Under the pieces are notes generated by a model. The model saw only the letters and a program-made list of their open reading frames with translations, was not told the origin of the DNA and searched no databases. The position numbers were made by a program, and so were the translations under genes. Of a stretch of DNA of 64,000 nucleotides, positions 55,010 through 64,000 are shown piece after piece. Source of the DNA: Saccharopolyspora flava. GTDB taxonomy: Bacteria; Actinomycetota; Actinomycetes; Mycobacteriales; Pseudonocardiaceae. Position 1 is the first letter of the stretch. Every line of letters begins with the position of its first letter. The stretch spans positions 1 through 64,000 of the forward strand of contig NZ_FOZX01000004.1 in the NCBI RefSeq assembly GCF_900116135.1, written 5' to 3'.

Positions 55010-55941
55010 GCATCCCGATCGTCCTGGCCGGTCAGGGACCGGTCGGCCGCGCCTACGCCGAGCTGGTCGCCGAGCGCGGACACCGGTACGGCCTGGACCT
55101 GCGGGTGGTGGCCGTGCGCGGCCGGGACCGGCAGCGCGAGTCGGGGGAGTGGGGACCGCTCACCGAGCTGCCGGAGCTGCTGGAACGCACCGGGGCGGCG
55201 GTGTTCGCCCAGGCCGTGCCCTCCGACGGCGATGACCGCGCCGCCCGCGAGGCGCTGCAGGCCCTGGAGGCGGGCGCGCACGTGGTCACCGCGACCAAGT
55301 CGCACCTGCTCGCGCACTGGACCGAGCTGGCCGAGGCCGCCGAGCGCGCGGGCCGGTCGGTGCGGATCTCCGCCGCCACCGGCGCTGCGATGCCGGCCGG
55401 GGACCTCGCTCGCTCGGCGCTGCGCGGTTTCGACGTCGACGCCGTCGCCGGCTGCCTCAACGGCACCGCCACCTTCGTCCTGGACCGCGTCGCCGACGGC
55501 GCGGACCTGGCCGGCGCCGTCGCGGAGGCGCAGCGGGCCGGCATCGCCGAGGCCGACCCGAGCCGGGACCTCTCCGGCGACGACGCGGCCACCAAGCTCC
55601 GGCTGATCAGCGCCCTGCTGTGGGGCTGGGGCCCGGCCCGCACCCGCGCCGAGACCGAACCCATCACCCGGATCCCCGACGTTCCCGCAGGTCACCGGCT
55701 TCGCCAGGTGGCGCGCGCGACGCGCGACGAGCCGGGCGTGGTGCGGGTGGCGCTGTCGGCCGAACCCGAGAGCTCCCCGCTGGGCGCGCTGCGCGGCCCG
55801 GAGAAGGCGGTGCGCTACGACTGCGGCGAAGCCGGGCAGGTCGCGGTCTCGGGAGGGCGGTCCAGCCCGCGCGGCGCCGCGCTTGCGATGATCAAGGACA
55901 CGCTCGGCGCGGTCCTGGAGGCCACCACCGGATTCCGCTGA
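55006..55941 (+). CDS. Short homoserine-dehydrogenase-like protein
   Basis: 311-residue protein. The N-terminal fold reads LAGQGPVGRAYAELVAERG; the catalytic domain has HVVTATKSHL, AVAGCLNGTATFVLDRV and GDDAATKLRLIS (Lys equivalent to the catalytic one). The C-terminus stops without the ACT regulatory domain of typical actinobacterial Hom, so it would be insensitive to threonine, or may act on a different substrate. It is start/stop coupled with the HAD gene upstream and precedes hisE by 74 bp. Confidence 0.8.
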   Translation: MSIPIVLAGQGPVGRAYAELVAERGHRYGLDLRVVAVRGRDRQRESGEWGPLTELPELLERTGAAVFAQAVPSDGDDRAAREALQALEAGAHVVTATKSHLLAHWTELAEAAERAGRSVRISAATGAAMPAGDLARSALRGFDVDAVAGCLNGTATFVLDRVADGADLAGAVAEAQRAGIAEADPSRDLSGDDAATKLRLISALLWGWGPARTRAETEPITRIPDVPAGHRLRQVARATRDEPGVVRVALSAEPESSPLGALRGPEKAVRYDCGEAGQVAVSGGRSSPRGAALAMIKDTLGAVLEATTGFR

Positions 55942-56015
55942 CCGGCCGTGATCGAGCCCGCAAACGGACGGGTCCGATGTGAACCCGCCCAGGACGGATG
56001 CAAGGATCGAGGACT

Positions 56016-56279
56016 GTGAAGACCTTCGACGAGTTGTTCGCCGAGCTGCAGGAACGTGCCCGGACCCGCCCAGAGGGATCCGGCACGGTGGCCGCGCTCG
56101 ACGCCGGTGTGCACGCCCAGGGCAAGAAGGTCCTGGAGGAGGCCGGTGAGGTCTGGCTGGCCGCCGAGCACGAGTCCGACGAGGAACTCGCCGAGGAGAT
56201 CTCGCAGCTGCTCTACCGGCTGCAGGTCGTCATGCTGGGTCGCGGGCTGTCCCTCGAGGACGTCTACCGCTACCTGTAG
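56016..56279 (+). CDS. hisE: Phosphoribosyl-ATP pyrophosphatase
   Basis: 87-residue enzyme of histidine biosynthesis step 2, hydrolysing PR-ATP to PR-AMP. The MazG-like helical fold has [20 protein letters not shown] and [17 protein letters not shown], whose Glu/Asp residues bind Mg. GTG 56016 with GAGG is preferred over ATG 55998. It stands 32 bp before hisG and the two form the conserved hisE-hisG pair separated from the main his operon, as in mycobacteria. Confidence 0.95.
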   Translation: MKTFDELFAELQERARTRPEGSGTVAALDAGVHAQGKKVLEEAGEVWLAAEHESDEELAEEISQLLYRLQVVMLGRGLSLEDVYRYL

Positions 56280-56311
56280 ATCACCACTCAACCGCAAGGA
56301 GAACAGGTTCC

Positions 56312-57160
56312 ATGCTGCGCGTCGCCGTGCCCAACAAGGGCACCTTGGCCGGTCCCGCGTCGGAGATGCTCGCCGAGGCCGGGTACCGGCAGCGCCATGA
56401 GCAGCGGGACCTGACCGTTATCGACAACGCCAACGAGGTCGAGTTCTTCTTCCTGCGGCCCAAGGACATCGCGATCTACGTCGGTTCCGGCGAGCTCGAC
56501 CTGGGCCTGACCGGCCGCGACCTGGCGCTGGACTCCGGCGCCCCGGTCGACGAGCGGCTGGCGCTGGGCTTCGGCGGCTCGACCTTCCGCTACGCCGCGC
56601 CCGCCGGGAACGGCGAGTGGACCGTGGCCGACCTGCAGGGCAAGCGGATCGCCACCTCCTACCCGCGCCTGGTCTCCGACGACCTGGCCCGCTACGGCGT
56701 GACGGCCGAGGTCATCCGGCTCGACGGGGCGGTGGAGATCTCCATCCAGCTCGGCGTGGCCGACGCGATCGCCGACGTCGTCGGCTCCGGCCGGACGCTG
56801 CGCCAGCACGGGTTGGTGGCCTTCGGCGACTCGATCTGCAAGTCCGAGGCCGTGGTCATCGAGCGCCGCGACTCCGATCAGGAGCAGGCCAAGAGCCGGC
56901 TGATCGCGCGGTTGCAGGGCGTCGTGTTCGCCCAGCAGTACGTGATGCTGGACTACAACTGCCCGAAGGACCTGCTCGACGAGGCCACGAAGATGACCCC
57001 GGGCCTGGAGTCGCCGACGATGTCGCCGCTGGCCGACGAGCGCTGGGTCGCGGTGCGCGCGATGGTCTCGCGCAAGGACGCCCCGGCGATCATGGACCGC
57101 CTCGCGGCCGTCGGTGCCAAGGCGATCCTGTCCTCCGACATCCGGGCCTGCCGCCTCTAG
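56312..57160 (+). CDS. hisG: ATP phosphoribosyltransferase, long form
   Basis: 282-residue first enzyme of histidine biosynthesis, feedback inhibited by histidine. N-terminal [19 protein letters not shown], then [20 protein letters not shown] and the PRPP loop in the segment ending [16 protein letters not shown]. The C-terminal ACT-like domain (about 210-282) marks the long form, active without HisZ. ATG 56312 has AAGGAG. The family B element, copy 3, begins three bases after the stop. Confidence 0.96.
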   Translation: MLRVAVPNKGTLAGPASEMLAEAGYRQRHEQRDLTVIDNANEVEFFFLRPKDIAIYVGSGELDLGLTGRDLALDSGAPVDERLALGFGGSTFRYAAPAGNGEWTVADLQGKRIATSYPRLVSDDLARYGVTAEVIRLDGAVEISIQLGVADAIADVVGSGRTLRQHGLVAFGDSICKSEAVVIERRDSDQEQAKSRLIARLQGVVFAQQYVMLDYNCPKDLLDEATKMTPGLESPTMSPLADERWVAVRAMVSRKDAPAIMDRLAAVGAKAILSSDIRACRL

Positions 57161-57163
57161 CGG

Positions 57164-57233
57164 GGACAGTTTTAGCCATAACTGTCCGGACAAAACGGAT
57201 GTTGATCATGGGTGATTATGGCTAAAACTGTCC
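57164..57233. repeat. Family B hairpin element, copy 3 (inverted)
   Basis: GGACAGTTTTAGCCATAA (57164-57181) and TTATGGCTAAAACTGTCC (57216-57233) form a perfect 18-bp stem. The centre reads as the reverse complement of copies 1 and 2 (contains TTGATCATGGGTG), so the element is inserted in the opposite orientation. It lies after hisG and before the same-strand VOC gene. Confidence 0.95.
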
Positions 57234-57405
57234 GCTGCTGCTCCATTCGGGCGTAACCACCGCTGCGTTCGTGTTCACCTCGCCCTCCGCGGAGGACGCT
57301 GGGGCGAGGTGAACACGAGCTGGACCGGTGTCCGCCGGGATGTCGTACCGGGCGAGTATTTTCGACGGTGACGATCTTGGACGACGCCGATGGGGGTTGG
57401 CAGCA

Positions 57406-58251
57406 ATGGCAGTTGTGGTACCGGGGAAAACGCCGCCGCAGTGGCAGCTCTACGCAGGAATGCCCTGCTGGATCGAGCTGATCACCACGAACCTCGACAA
57501 GGCCCGCGAGTTCTACGCGACGCTCTTCGACTGGGAGTACGAGACCCACTCCGACCCCGTCTCCGGGGAGCACGTCATCGCGCTCCGCGAGGGGTTCCCG
57601 GTCGCCAGCCTCCGCGAGGCCTCCGGTGACCAGTCCCAGTGGCGGCTCTACCTCGCCACCGACGACTGCGCCGCCAAGGTCGCCGAGGCCGAGGAGCACG
57701 GCGCGGTGCAGACCGTGCCGATCAACTCGGTGCCCAAGATCGGTCGCAAAGCCGTGCTCGACGGTCCCTCCGACGCCGAGTTCGGACTGCTCGAACCCGA
57801 GGAGAGCTGGGAGTTCGACGTCGGGCTGCCGGGCACCCTGATGTGGGCCGAACTGGTCACCATCAAGGCCCAGACCGCCGACAACTTCTTCCAGGAGCTC
57901 TTCGGCTACACCTACGAGCAGTTCGGCACCGAGCACCGCTCCGACTACTCGGTCTGGTACCTCGGCGACGAGTCGGTTCTCGCGCGCGTCAGCATGATTC
58001 GCGACTTCATCACCGAATCCACCCATCCGCACTGGCTGCTCTACCTCGGCGTCGACGCCGAGGTCGGCACCGACGAGCTGGTGCGCACCGCCATCGCCAA
58101 CGGCGGGCGGGTTCGCGTCGACCCCTACGACTCCAGCATCGGCCGCATGGCCGTGCTGCGGGATCCGACGGGGGCGCGGTTCGCGGTCATCGACCAGACC
58201 CAAGCGGGCGAATACGGCACCGCTGCCAACTATGACCCGTACGAGGATTAA
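57406..58251 (+). CDS. Two-domain VOC (glyoxalase-like) protein
   Basis: 281-residue protein with two tandem vicinal-oxygen-chelate domains. Domain 1 (about 10-135): MPCWIELITTNLDKAREFYA and FDWEYE; domain 2 (about 140-265): MWAELVTIKAQTADNFFQEL and FGYTYEQ. The architecture resembles mycobacterial CFP30B and antibiotic-binding VOC proteins. Metal ligands were not assigned with confidence. ATG 57406 has GGGGG upstream. It probably has its own promoter after repeat copy 3. Substrate unknown. Confidence 0.86.
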   Translation: MAVVVPGKTPPQWQLYAGMPCWIELITTNLDKAREFYATLFDWEYETHSDPVSGEHVIALREGFPVASLREASGDQSQWRLYLATDDCAAKVAEAEEHGAVQTVPINSVPKIGRKAVLDGPSDAEFGLLEPEESWEFDVGLPGTLMWAELVTIKAQTADNFFQELFGYTYEQFGTEHRSDYSVWYLGDESVLARVSMIRDFITESTHPHWLLYLGVDAEVGTDELVRTAIANGGRVRVDPYDSSIGRMAVLRDPTGARFAVIDQTQAGEYGTAANYDPYED

Positions 58252-58471
58252 ATGATCTGTGGTCTTGTTGCTTGGCGGTGCGGGTAGCGGAACCTCAGAC
58301 GCCTTCTGGCTCCGGGATCCGAGGCTTATGTATGCCAATACACGGCACGTCGGCTGTCCTCCCCAGAAGACGTCTGAGAACCCGCGGCGGTGCCAGCGCC
58401 TGAGGTGGGGTACTGCGAAACCGCCTGCGGCGGTTGCCTGACGGGGGCGGGTTTGTCCCTGGGGGCTTCTG
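58252..58471. other. Hairpin-rich convergent gap between VOC and RecB-like genes
   Basis: CTCAGACGCCTTCTGG (58294-58309) pairs with CCAGAAGACGTCTGAG (58363-58378) with one mismatch over 16 bp, enclosing 53 bp. Further on, AACCGCC-tgc-GGCGGTT (58419-58435) is a tight 7-bp stem. No credible ORF is seen. Probably a terminator region, with a different structure from the other families. Confidence 0.6.
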
Positions 58472-59359
58472 TCAGTCCGTGCGGTCCAGGATGGACTCCT
58501 CGTTGGCGGTGGGGTCCTCCGGCCAGCCCGGGTAGGGCGGGGGAGTGCCGCCGAACGACGGGCACAGGGCCTTGTGGTCGCACCAGTCGCAGAGCTTGCT
58601 GGGATTCGGCCGGAAATCACCGGTCTTGCCCGCCTTGAGGATCGCCTGCCAGATCGCCTCCAGCGTGCGCTCGAAGCGGCGCAGCTCGTCCTCGTCGGGC
58701 GCGTAGGCCAGCTTCTGCTTGTTCGCCAGGTACATCAGCAGCAGCTGCCGCGGGATCTCACCCCGCAACCGCCACAGCACCAAGGCGTAGAACTTCATCT
58801 GGAACATCGCCTTGGCCTCGCCGATCTCACCGGGGGCCCGGCCGGTCTTGTAGTCCACCAACCGGATCTCGCCGGTCGGCGCCACGTCCACCCGGTCGAT
58901 GAAGCCGCGCAGCAGCACCCCCGACGGCAGCTCGGTCTCCACCCGAAGCTCGCACGACTCCGGCTGCAGCCGCTGCGGATCCTCCATCTCGAAGTAGGCG
59001 TCGAGCAGGCCGCTCGCCGACGACAACCACTTCTCCAGCTCCGGGTCCTCCGGGCCCTCGAAGAGCTCCGCCAATTCCGGCTGCTCGGCCAGCAGCTCCT
59101 CCCACGCCGGGGTCAGCATCTCCCCGGCCCGGTCCCGGTCGCGCTGCTCGGCGGGCAGCGCGTAGAGCCGCTCCAGCACCGAGTGCACGACCGTGCCGCG
59201 CACCTGCGCGCGCGTGGGCTTCTCCGGGATGCGGTCGACCGCGCGGAAGCGGTACAGCAGCGGGCACTGCTTGAAATCCCCGGCCCGCGACGGCGACAGC
59301 GCCGGACGCCGGCGCGTCGTCTCGTCCTGCTGGGCCGGCTGCTCCGCGATCTCCGTCAT
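58472..59359 (-). CDS. RecB-like PD-(D/E)XK exonuclease with Fe-S cluster motif
   Basis: 295-residue nuclease of the PD-(D/E)XK superfamily (RecB/Cas4-type; Rv2119-like by synteny). Catalytic motif: GFIDRVDVAPTGEIRLVDYK (Asp, Asp, Lys). Four Cys, one in DFKQCPLLYRF and three in LCDWCDHKALCPSF, form the typical 4Fe-4S staple. It is therefore a client of the Suf system. ATG 59359 is the start. It is divergent from the M50 protease gene. No CRISPR or recBCD genes are near, so a general repair role is most likely. Confidence 0.92.
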   Translation of the reverse strand: MTEIAEQPAQQDETTRRRPALSPSRAGDFKQCPLLYRFRAVDRIPEKPTRAQVRGTVVHSVLERLYALPAEQRDRDRAGEMLTPAWEELLAEQPELAELFEGPEDPELEKWLSSASGLLDAYFEMEDPQRLQPESCELRVETELPSGVLLRGFIDRVDVAPTGEIRLVDYKTGRAPGEIGEAKAMFQMKFYALVLWRLRGEIPRQLLLMYLANKQKLAYAPDEDELRRFERTLEAIWQAILKAGKTGDFRPNPSKLCDWCDHKALCPSFGGTPPPYPGWPEDPTANEESILDRTD

Positions 59360-59472
59360 GGTCCACGACCCTAACGAAGGCCACCGACAGCGATCACCCC
59401 ACGTCAGGTGGCGAGCGCGTGAACCCTGCCGCGCTCACGGCCTCCTCACCCGCGACGGACTACCCTTCGGCC

Positions 59473-61540
<2,068 letters not shown>

Positions 61541-61560
61541 CCCCCGAACAGCGGTCCCCC

Positions 61561-61656
61561 GGTCGAAAACCCCGGTTTTCACGCGACAAATACCGCGGTT
61601 TTTGACCGGTCGAATACCGCGGTTTTTGACCGGTCAAAACCTGCGGTATTCGACCC
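61561..61656. repeat. Family C array: four 24-bp palindromic units (locus 2)
   Basis: Four 24-bp units start at about 61561, 61585, 61609 and 61633, with the same palindromic consensus and CG linkers as the array at 50791. GACCGGTCGAATACCGC is shared exactly. Both arrays run into GGGGACGGA on the right. It lies between trmI and a convergent membrane-protein gene. Confidence 0.94.
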
Positions 61657-61716
61657 GGGGACGGAAACGGCCCGCGCCGGGGGTTCCGGGGCGGGCCGTT
61701 GTGGGTGGTCAGGGGG

Positions 61717-62448
61717 TTAGCAGAGCTTCCACTCGCCGTTCTCGACGACCAGGTCGTTGGTCTCGTTGACCGGGACGTCCCGGTCCATGCGGCGGCCCAT
61801 GACCTCGATGTGCAGCGACATGGTGCCGTTGAAGTGCGCGGTGGCGGTGTTGTCGCCGTTGTCCACGACATCGCCCAGCACCAACTTGACCTCCATGCTG
61901 TCGATCATCTTCTGGATCTCGGACTGCGGGATCCCCATGTCCTCGAGCTGGTCGAACTGGGAGCCCCTGCCTTCCATCGTGTCGACCATCTCCTGGACCT
62001 CGGTGGTCGCCTTGTCGCAGGTCAGGCTTTGAATGCCGGCGAAGTCCTTGTTGTTCATCATGTCCACGGCCTGCTGGGCGACCGGGCGCGGGTCGCCGGG
62101 TCCGCCGGTGAGGGCGACGACCAGGGCGATGATGACGCCGACGACGACGATGAGGCCGCCGACTCCGCCGAGGATCCAGGGGAGCGGTGACTTCTTCTTC
62201 GGCGGCGGGCCGTAGCCGCCGTACGGGTTCGGGTACGGCTGCTGCGGCGGGTAGCCGGGTTGCTGCGGGTACTGCTGGCCGCCGCTGGGCGGGAACTGGC
62301 CGCCGGGCTGCGCGTACTGCTGGCCGCCGCTCGGCGGGTACTGCCCGCCGGGTTGCTGCGGGTACTGCCCGCCGGACGGCGGGAACTGGCCACCGGGTTG
62401 CTGCCCCCATCCGCCCTGGCCGGGCGGCTGCTGCGGTGGGTAGGTCAC
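61717..62448 (-). CDS. Pro/Gln/Gly-rich single-pass membrane protein (paralogue 1)
   Basis: 243 residues. The first about 85 are a cytoplasmic low-complexity region of repeated GGQFPPSGGQ-type units, then a basic stop (PPPKKKSPL) and one membrane helix (about 90-115), then an extracellular domain (about 118-243) with two Cys (LTCDK and the terminal KLC) that could form a disulfide. The outer domain resembles DUF4878-type lumazine-binding-like proteins. Together with the next gene it is a tandem duplication. GTG 62448 follows GGGGGA. Function unknown. Confidence 0.82.
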   Translation of the reverse strand: MTYPPQQPPGQGGWGQQPGGQFPPSGGQYPQQPGGQYPPSGGQQYAQPGGQFPPSGGQQYPQQPGYPPQQPYPNPYGGYGPPPKKKSPLPWILGGVGGLIVVVGVIIALVVALTGGPGDPRPVAQQAVDMMNNKDFAGIQSLTCDKATTEVQEMVDTMEGRGSQFDQLEDMGIPQSEIQKMIDSMEVKLVLGDVVDNGDNTATAHFNGTMSLHIEVMGRRMDRDVPVNETNDLVVENGEWKLC

Positions 62449-62497
62449 TGGAGATCCCCCATCTTCCTCTTCTGTTGTGCCCCTGTGGCGAGCTCGG

Positions 62498-63196
62498 TCA
62501 CTGGCCGAGGTCGCAGATCTTCCACTCGCCGTGCTCGACGACGAGGCCCATCGTCTGGTCCACCGGGTGTGACGCGCCGTCGGCGTCGTAGGTTCCGGTG
62601 AGCTTCGCCGAGGCCTTGTCCCCGTTGCGGGTGACCTCGCCCAGCTCGACGTCGAACTTCCACTGGCTGAGCTGGCCCATCGCCGTTTCCAGCTGGGTCT
62701 TGTTGGCCTCGCAGAACAGGGCGCCGACGGTGCCGAAGTCGCCCGCGTTGACCTTCGCCACGACCTCCTGGGCCACCGGGCGCGGCTCACCGGGTCCGCT
62801 GCCGAGCCAGAAGAACACCCCGACACCGGCGCCGACCAGCACCACCACGGCCGCCACGATCGTCAGGACCAGCGGCAGCCGGGACTTCTGCTCGGCCGGC
62901 GGCTCGACGTCGCCGAAGCCGCCCGGCTCCCGCAACCACGACCCGGGCCCGTTCTCGCTGCCCCACTGCGGAGGCAGCGGCTGGCCCGGCTGCTGCGGCA
63001 TGGGTTGACCCTGGACGGGCTGCCCCTGGACCGGCTGTCCGGGCGTCCAGCCGGTGTGCTGGTTGCCGTACCAGTTCGGCTGCTGCTGGGGCGCCTGCTG
63101 TCCTGCGGGTTGGTGGGGCGTCTGCTGGGGGAATCCGTTCCCCGGGGGTTGCTGTCCCCACCCGCCCTGACCAGGCTGCTGCGGCGGATAGGTCAT
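62498..63196 (-). CDS. Pro/Gln-rich single-pass membrane protein (paralogue 2)
   Basis: 232 residues with the same plan as its neighbour: low-complexity Gln/Pro/Gly N-terminus (about 1-100, with a VQGQPVQGQP repeat), a membrane helix (about 108-130, LVLTIVAAVVVLVGAGVGVF) and a small outer domain with Cys in LFCEANK and WKICDLG. The N-terminal MTYPPQQPGQGGWGQQP is almost shared with paralogue 1, and GEPRPVAQ/GDPRPVAQ follow both helices. ATG 63196 is the start, 49 bp before the paralogue. Function unknown. Confidence 0.84.
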   Translation of the reverse strand: MTYPPQQPGQGGWGQQPPGNGFPQQTPHQPAGQQAPQQQPNWYGNQHTGWTPGQPVQGQPVQGQPMPQQPGQPLPPQWGSENGPGSWLREPGGFGDVEPPAEQKSRLPLVLTIVAAVVVLVGAGVGVFFWLGSGPGEPRPVAQEVVAKVNAGDFGTVGALFCEANKTQLETAMGQLSQWKFDVELGEVTRNGDKASAKLTGTYDADGASHPVDQTMGLVVEHGEWKICDLGQ

Positions 63197-63719
63197 GACT
63201 CCTCCCAGGAGTGCTCTTGCGGCTGTCGGCGCCGGGTTGTGCTCGGGCGGCGGTAAGTAGATCAGAGTCGCGGGCCCCGCGAGCGCGGAGTAACCGGATT
63301 ACAACCTCCGACGATTCCTCCCGGCGAGGGCGGGAATGTCCGGGATCGAGGAGTTGTTCCAAATGATGGGAGAAGTGACGCGACTCGAACGGAAAATGCC
63401 ACCCGGATGCCGGAGTCGTTAACCCGGATGATCGCAGAGCGCACACGGACCCCGTGGCGCAGCGGAAAAACCGGTGGTCGCGGGGAATCTCCCGGGGACT
63501 TGCGCGGTTGTTCGGGAGTATCGAACGGACCATGATCGACAACCCACGGTATCCGTCCCGACCAGCCACGACGTGACGCGCGGGGAACAAAGTTCTTTAG
63601 ACCGTGTGTATTCCGCGATTTCTGTGGCACGCTGGGCGATCCGGCGGGACCTCACGACGCCGCCGTCGTCGGTGATCGCCGGTACCGTGGTGGTACGAGC
63701 ACGGGAGGAGGGTGCCGAT
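63197..63719. promoter_or_regulatory. Divergent region between membrane-protein gene and mpa
   Basis: About 520 bp with lower GC than the coding DNA. It holds the promoters of the two divergent units. Short reading frames exist on both strands but none has family features or a convincing ribosome site, and I see no member of the three repeat families here. Confidence 0.45.
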
Positions 63720-64000
63720 ATGCAGCACGACCGTCCCGGCAGCCGGCCTGAGGAGGGCGACGGCGAGCAGGGTGCGGGCTCCGCGGAGCTCCGCAGCCAG
63801 ATCCGTCTTCTCGAAGACGAGGTCGCACTGCTGCGCCGCAGGCTCAACGAGTCGCCTCAACAGGTGCGCCTGCTGGAAAAGCGTCTTGCCGAGGCATCCG
63901 AGAGAGTGAGCCAGCTCACCGAACGGAACGCCAAACTCACCGAAACCCTGAAGGAAGCGCGGGGCCAGCTGACGGCGCTGCGCGAGGAGGTCGACCGTCT
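63720..64000 (+). CDS. mpa: Proteasomal AAA+ ATPase Mpa/ARC (N-terminus only)
   Basis: First 93 codons of the proteasome-associated ATPase that unfolds Pup-tagged proteins. After an acidic Gly/Glu start (MQHDRPGSRPEEGDGEQ), residues from about 22 on form a long coiled coil (ELRSQIRLLEDEVALLRRRL, then LLEKRLAEASERVSQLTERN), the part that binds Pup. The OB and AAA domains lie beyond the window. ATG 63720 has GGAGGAGGG upstream. Synteny with trmI and RecB-like genes supports the call. Confidence 0.9.
   Translation, partial: MQHDRPGSRPEEGDGEQGAGSAELRSQIRLLEDEVALLRRRLNESPQQVRLLEKRLAEASERVSQLTERNAKLTETLKEARGQLTALREEVDR

Noticed and set aside
58472..59359. Cas4-type CRISPR adaptation nuclease
   Set aside because: The Fe-S PD-(D/E)XK plan is shared with Cas4, but there is no array or cas gene and synteny fits the chromosomal Rv2119-like nuclease.

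Overview
The window is high-GC actinobacterial chromosome, densely packed, with many GTG/TTG starts and stop/start overlaps. Mycothiol synthesis (mshC), the proteasomal ATPase (mpa/arc), an MptB-type mannosyltransferase and the Suf operon order point to Pseudonocardiales/Mycobacteriales. A Saccharopolyspora-like member of the Pseudonocardiaceae is my best guess (inference; no rRNA is present). Gene order follows from memory two Mycobacterium tuberculosis blocks: roughly Rv1448c-Rv1474c (tal, tkt, ctaB, qor, ctaA, ABC pair, mptB, sufR-sufBDCSU-sufT, ABC-F, small HTH protein, crotonase, TetR) and roughly Rv2115c-Rv2134c (DUF3090, SCO1664-type, mshC, PAC2, hisE/hisG, RecB-like nuclease, tRNA m1A58 methyltransferase, mpa).

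Layout. 1-12.2 kb: pentose phosphate enzymes, heme O and heme A synthases for cytochrome oxidase, a quinone reductase, a MarR/GbsR regulator, a drug-type ABC exporter and mptB. 12.2-18.8 kb: complete Fe-S assembly operon sufR-B-D-C-S-U-T closed by a perfect terminator. 18.8-23.4 kb: divergent MerR/SDR pair, an EAL-CBS-GGDEF protein and a lycopene cyclase. 23.5-30.3 kb: dGTPase-like protein, VLRF1-type peptidyl-tRNA hydrolase, an ABC-F protein behind a 17-codon leader ORF, small HTH protein, crotonase, TetR, orphan Imm1 immunity protein. 30.5-35.8 kb: four-gene peptide ABC importer. 35.9-38.3 kb: P-loop-less uridine-kinase-like protein, MazEF-type toxin-antitoxin, LD-carboxypeptidase. 38.5-50.8 kb: DUF3090/SCO1664 pair, serine hydrolase, MoxR/VWA pair, glycine-betaine importer, mshC, styrene-monooxygenase-like flavoprotein. 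50.9-64 kb: PAC2 protein, composite kinase-like/flippase membrane protein, HAD phosphatase, short homoserine-dehydrogenase-like protein, hisE-hisG, VOC protein, RecB-like nuclease, M50 protease, trmI, two paralogous membrane-anchored proteins and the start of mpa.

The most unusual feature is non-coding. Three families of intergenic palindromes sit just after stop codons: (A) arrays of the 14-bp palindrome GTTTTCATGAAAAC (two loci, four copies each); (B) a 68-70 bp element with 17-19 bp perfect arms (three loci); (C) four tandem 24-bp palindromic units (two loci). Five of the seven loci are gaps between convergent genes. The other convergent gaps with room hold a classical perfect-stem terminator (two) or another hairpin-rich sequence (one). 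This suggests the repeats are interchangeable bidirectional 3'-end, terminator or insulator modules. I see no IS element, prophage, CRISPR array, tRNA or rRNA.
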